From Desulfuromonadaceae bacterium (GTDB taxonomy: Bacteria; Desulfobacterota; Desulfuromonadia; Desulfuromonadales; JAHYIW01), in assembly GCA_019429445.1 (NCBI GenBank), contig JAHYIW010000019.1:1-64000 (forward strand): a stretch of 64,000 nucleotides of DNA. The letters are read 5' to 3'. The notes under the pieces are model-generated. The model did no database searches, was not told the DNA's origin, and saw only the letters and a list, made by a program, of their open reading frames with translations. Positions 62,988-64,000 of the stretch are shown in pieces. The position numbers and the translations under genes were made by a program. Positions within the stretch are counted from its first letter, which is position 1. Every line of letters starts with the position of its first letter.

Positions 62988-64000
62988 ATGGAGACGTGGC
63001 AACGATTGTTGCAAAGAAGTGTGACCAGACCGGGCGATCTGACGCGCCAGTACGGCATTGATTCGCGTCCGCTGGAGGCGGTGGCTGAACAGTATCCGAT
63101 GCGGGTCAATCCGTATTACGCCAGCCTGATCAAGTCGGTCGATGATCCGATCTGGCGGCAGGCGGTGCCGTCGGTGCAGGAAGTGCAGGATATGGTCTGT
63201 CCCGCCGATCCGCTCGACGAGGAAAACCAGAGTCCGGTACCGAATCTGGTGCATCGTTATCCGGATCGGGCGCTCTTCCTGGTCTGTTCCGAGTGCGCCA
63301 TGTATTGCCGCTTCTGTACCCGCAAGCGCAAGGTCGGCGGCGAGCATATGGTCGTCAACCGGGAAACGATCGTAGCGGGGCTGGACTACCTGCGCGCGCA
63401 CACCGAAATTCGTGACGTGATTGTGTCCGGCGGCGACCCGTTGCTGCTCTCCGACGAGAAGCTCGACTGGATCCTTGGCGAACTGCGCGCCATCCGGCAC
63501 ATCGAAATCATCCGCATCGGCAGTCGCGTGCCGGTGGTACTGCCGCAGCGCATCACCCTGGGGTTGATTCGCGTGTTGCGCAAGTACCATCCGCTCTATA
63601 TCAATACGCACTTCAATCATCCGGACGAGATCACCGCGACTGCCGCCAAAGCCTGTGCCCGGCTGGCCGACATCGGTATCCCGCTGGGGAACCAGACGGT
63701 GCTACTGCGCGGCGTGAACGACACCCCGGCGGTGATAAAGCTGCTGATGCAGAAGCTCCTCGCCATTCGCGTTCGCCCCTATTACATCTATCAGGCGGAT
63801 ATGGTGCAGGGGACCGACCACTTTCGCACCAGTGTCGAAGAGGGGATCGAGATTATCCGTGCGCTGCGCGGGCACACCTCCGGTCTTGGCGTACCGGCTT
63901 ACGTGATCGACGCCCCCGGTGGTGGCGGCAAGATACCGCTGTTGCCCGACTACCTGCAAAGTATCGGCGCTGAGGTGGTGCTGAAAAATTATCGCGGTGA
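62988..64000 (+). CDS. KamA family radical SAM protein (lysine 2,3-aminomutase-like), cut by window end
   Basis: 337 codons are present and the frame is open at the edge. It starts METWQRLLQRSVTRPGDL. The radical SAM cysteines are in CSECAMYCRFCTRKRKVG (CxxxCxxC). Then come VSGGDPLLLSDEKL, the PLP-region-like sequence IRIGSRVPVVLPQRI, INTHFNHPDEIT, and PAYVIDAPGGGGKIPL with the usual Asp-Ala-Pro-Gly-Gly-Gly-Gly-Lys PLP lysine motif. These enzymes move an amino group between carbons 2 and 3 of lysine or glutamate. AAAGGAGA precedes the ATG at 62988. Confidence 0.93.
   Translation, partial: METWQRLLQRSVTRPGDLTRQYGIDSRPLEAVAEQYPMRVNPYYASLIKSVDDPIWRQAVPSVQEVQDMVCPADPLDEENQSPVPNLVHRYPDRALFLVCSECAMYCRFCTRKRKVGGEHMVVNRETIVAGLDYLRAHTEIRDVIVSGGDPLLLSDEKLDWILGELRAIRHIEIIRIGSRVPVVLPQRITLGLIRVLRKYHPLYINTHFNHPDEITATAAKACARLADIGIPLGNQTVLLRGVNDTPAVIKLLMQKLLAIRVRPYYIYQADMVQGTDHFRTSVEEGIEIIRALRGHTSGLGVPAYVIDAPGGGGKIPLLPDYLQSIGAEVVLKNYRG

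Overview
The window is about 64 kb of a bacterial chromosome of moderately high GC. The gene content points to the Desulfuromonadia (Geobacter, Desulfuromonas and Pelobacter relatives). The main reasons are a CbcBA-like multihaem cytochrome module under sigma-54 control, System II (ResB/CcsB) cytochrome c maturation, a UbiD-type decarboxylase of the menaquinone type, a DUF4388 regulator, HisZ, and dispersed hairpin repeats beginning GATGGCGTCGCAAAAA. The species cannot be named from the sequence alone.

Layout. 1-2.75 kb is a worn accessory strip: a HEPN/MNT pair, a RelBE pair, tails of restriction-modification methylases and a RhuM fragment. 2.8-12.5 kb is mostly housekeeping (TrmH-like, a Cache-PAS histidine kinase, an EamA transporter, a DHOD-like enzyme, proS, a DUF4388 protein, pyrF, rlmB). 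12.6-16.3 kb holds an HD-domain protein and a ketoacyl synthase III plus B12-type radical SAM pair. 16.6-22.7 kb is a four-gene envelope locus: a secreted HEAT-caspase protein, two LPP20-type lipoproteins and a transglutaminase-like protein with a proline repeat stalk. 23.0-32.3 kb is a signalling and electron-transfer locus: a hybrid kinase, two sigma-54 activators, then an operon of small membrane proteins, a seven-haem cytochrome c, a cytochrome b and a further membrane protein. 32.4-35.6 kb is mobile-element debris (a RAYT, a truncated IS66-like element, gene fragments) ending at a cluster of tRNA-Pro, two tRNA-Glu and tRNA-Lys. 36.5-54.6 kb is core metabolism: nudC, rsmE, prmA, the PPDK/PEPS regulator, an OmpR-type two-component system, serA-hisZ-purA, thioredoxin, an MFS carrier, the ccs genes, a DRTGG protein and a UbiD family decarboxylase. 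54.7-56.6 kb is a second worn strip (VapBC, IS110 remnant, gene fragments). 56.6-64 kb carries HxlR with a YhdH-type reductase, an enoyl-CoA hydratase, a broken GNAT-deacetylase gene and an ATP-grasp, ATP-grasp, GNAT, KamA operon that runs off the end.

How the genes work together. The clearest regulatory circuit is at 23-32 kb. Both the second activator gene and the cytochrome operon have a good -24/-12 promoter, and about 100 bases upstream of each lie tandem copies of the same dyad, TTCCTG-N5-CAGGAA. The two activators have nearly identical recognition helices. This suggests a cascade or shared-site circuit controlling an inner-membrane quinol-oxidising cytochrome complex, resembling the BccR/CbcBA system known in Geobacter sulfurreducens but with an extra regulator and extra small proteins. 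The least explained loci are the caspase/LPP20/transglutaminase group, the ketoacyl synthase/radical SAM pair and the double ATP-grasp/KamA operon.
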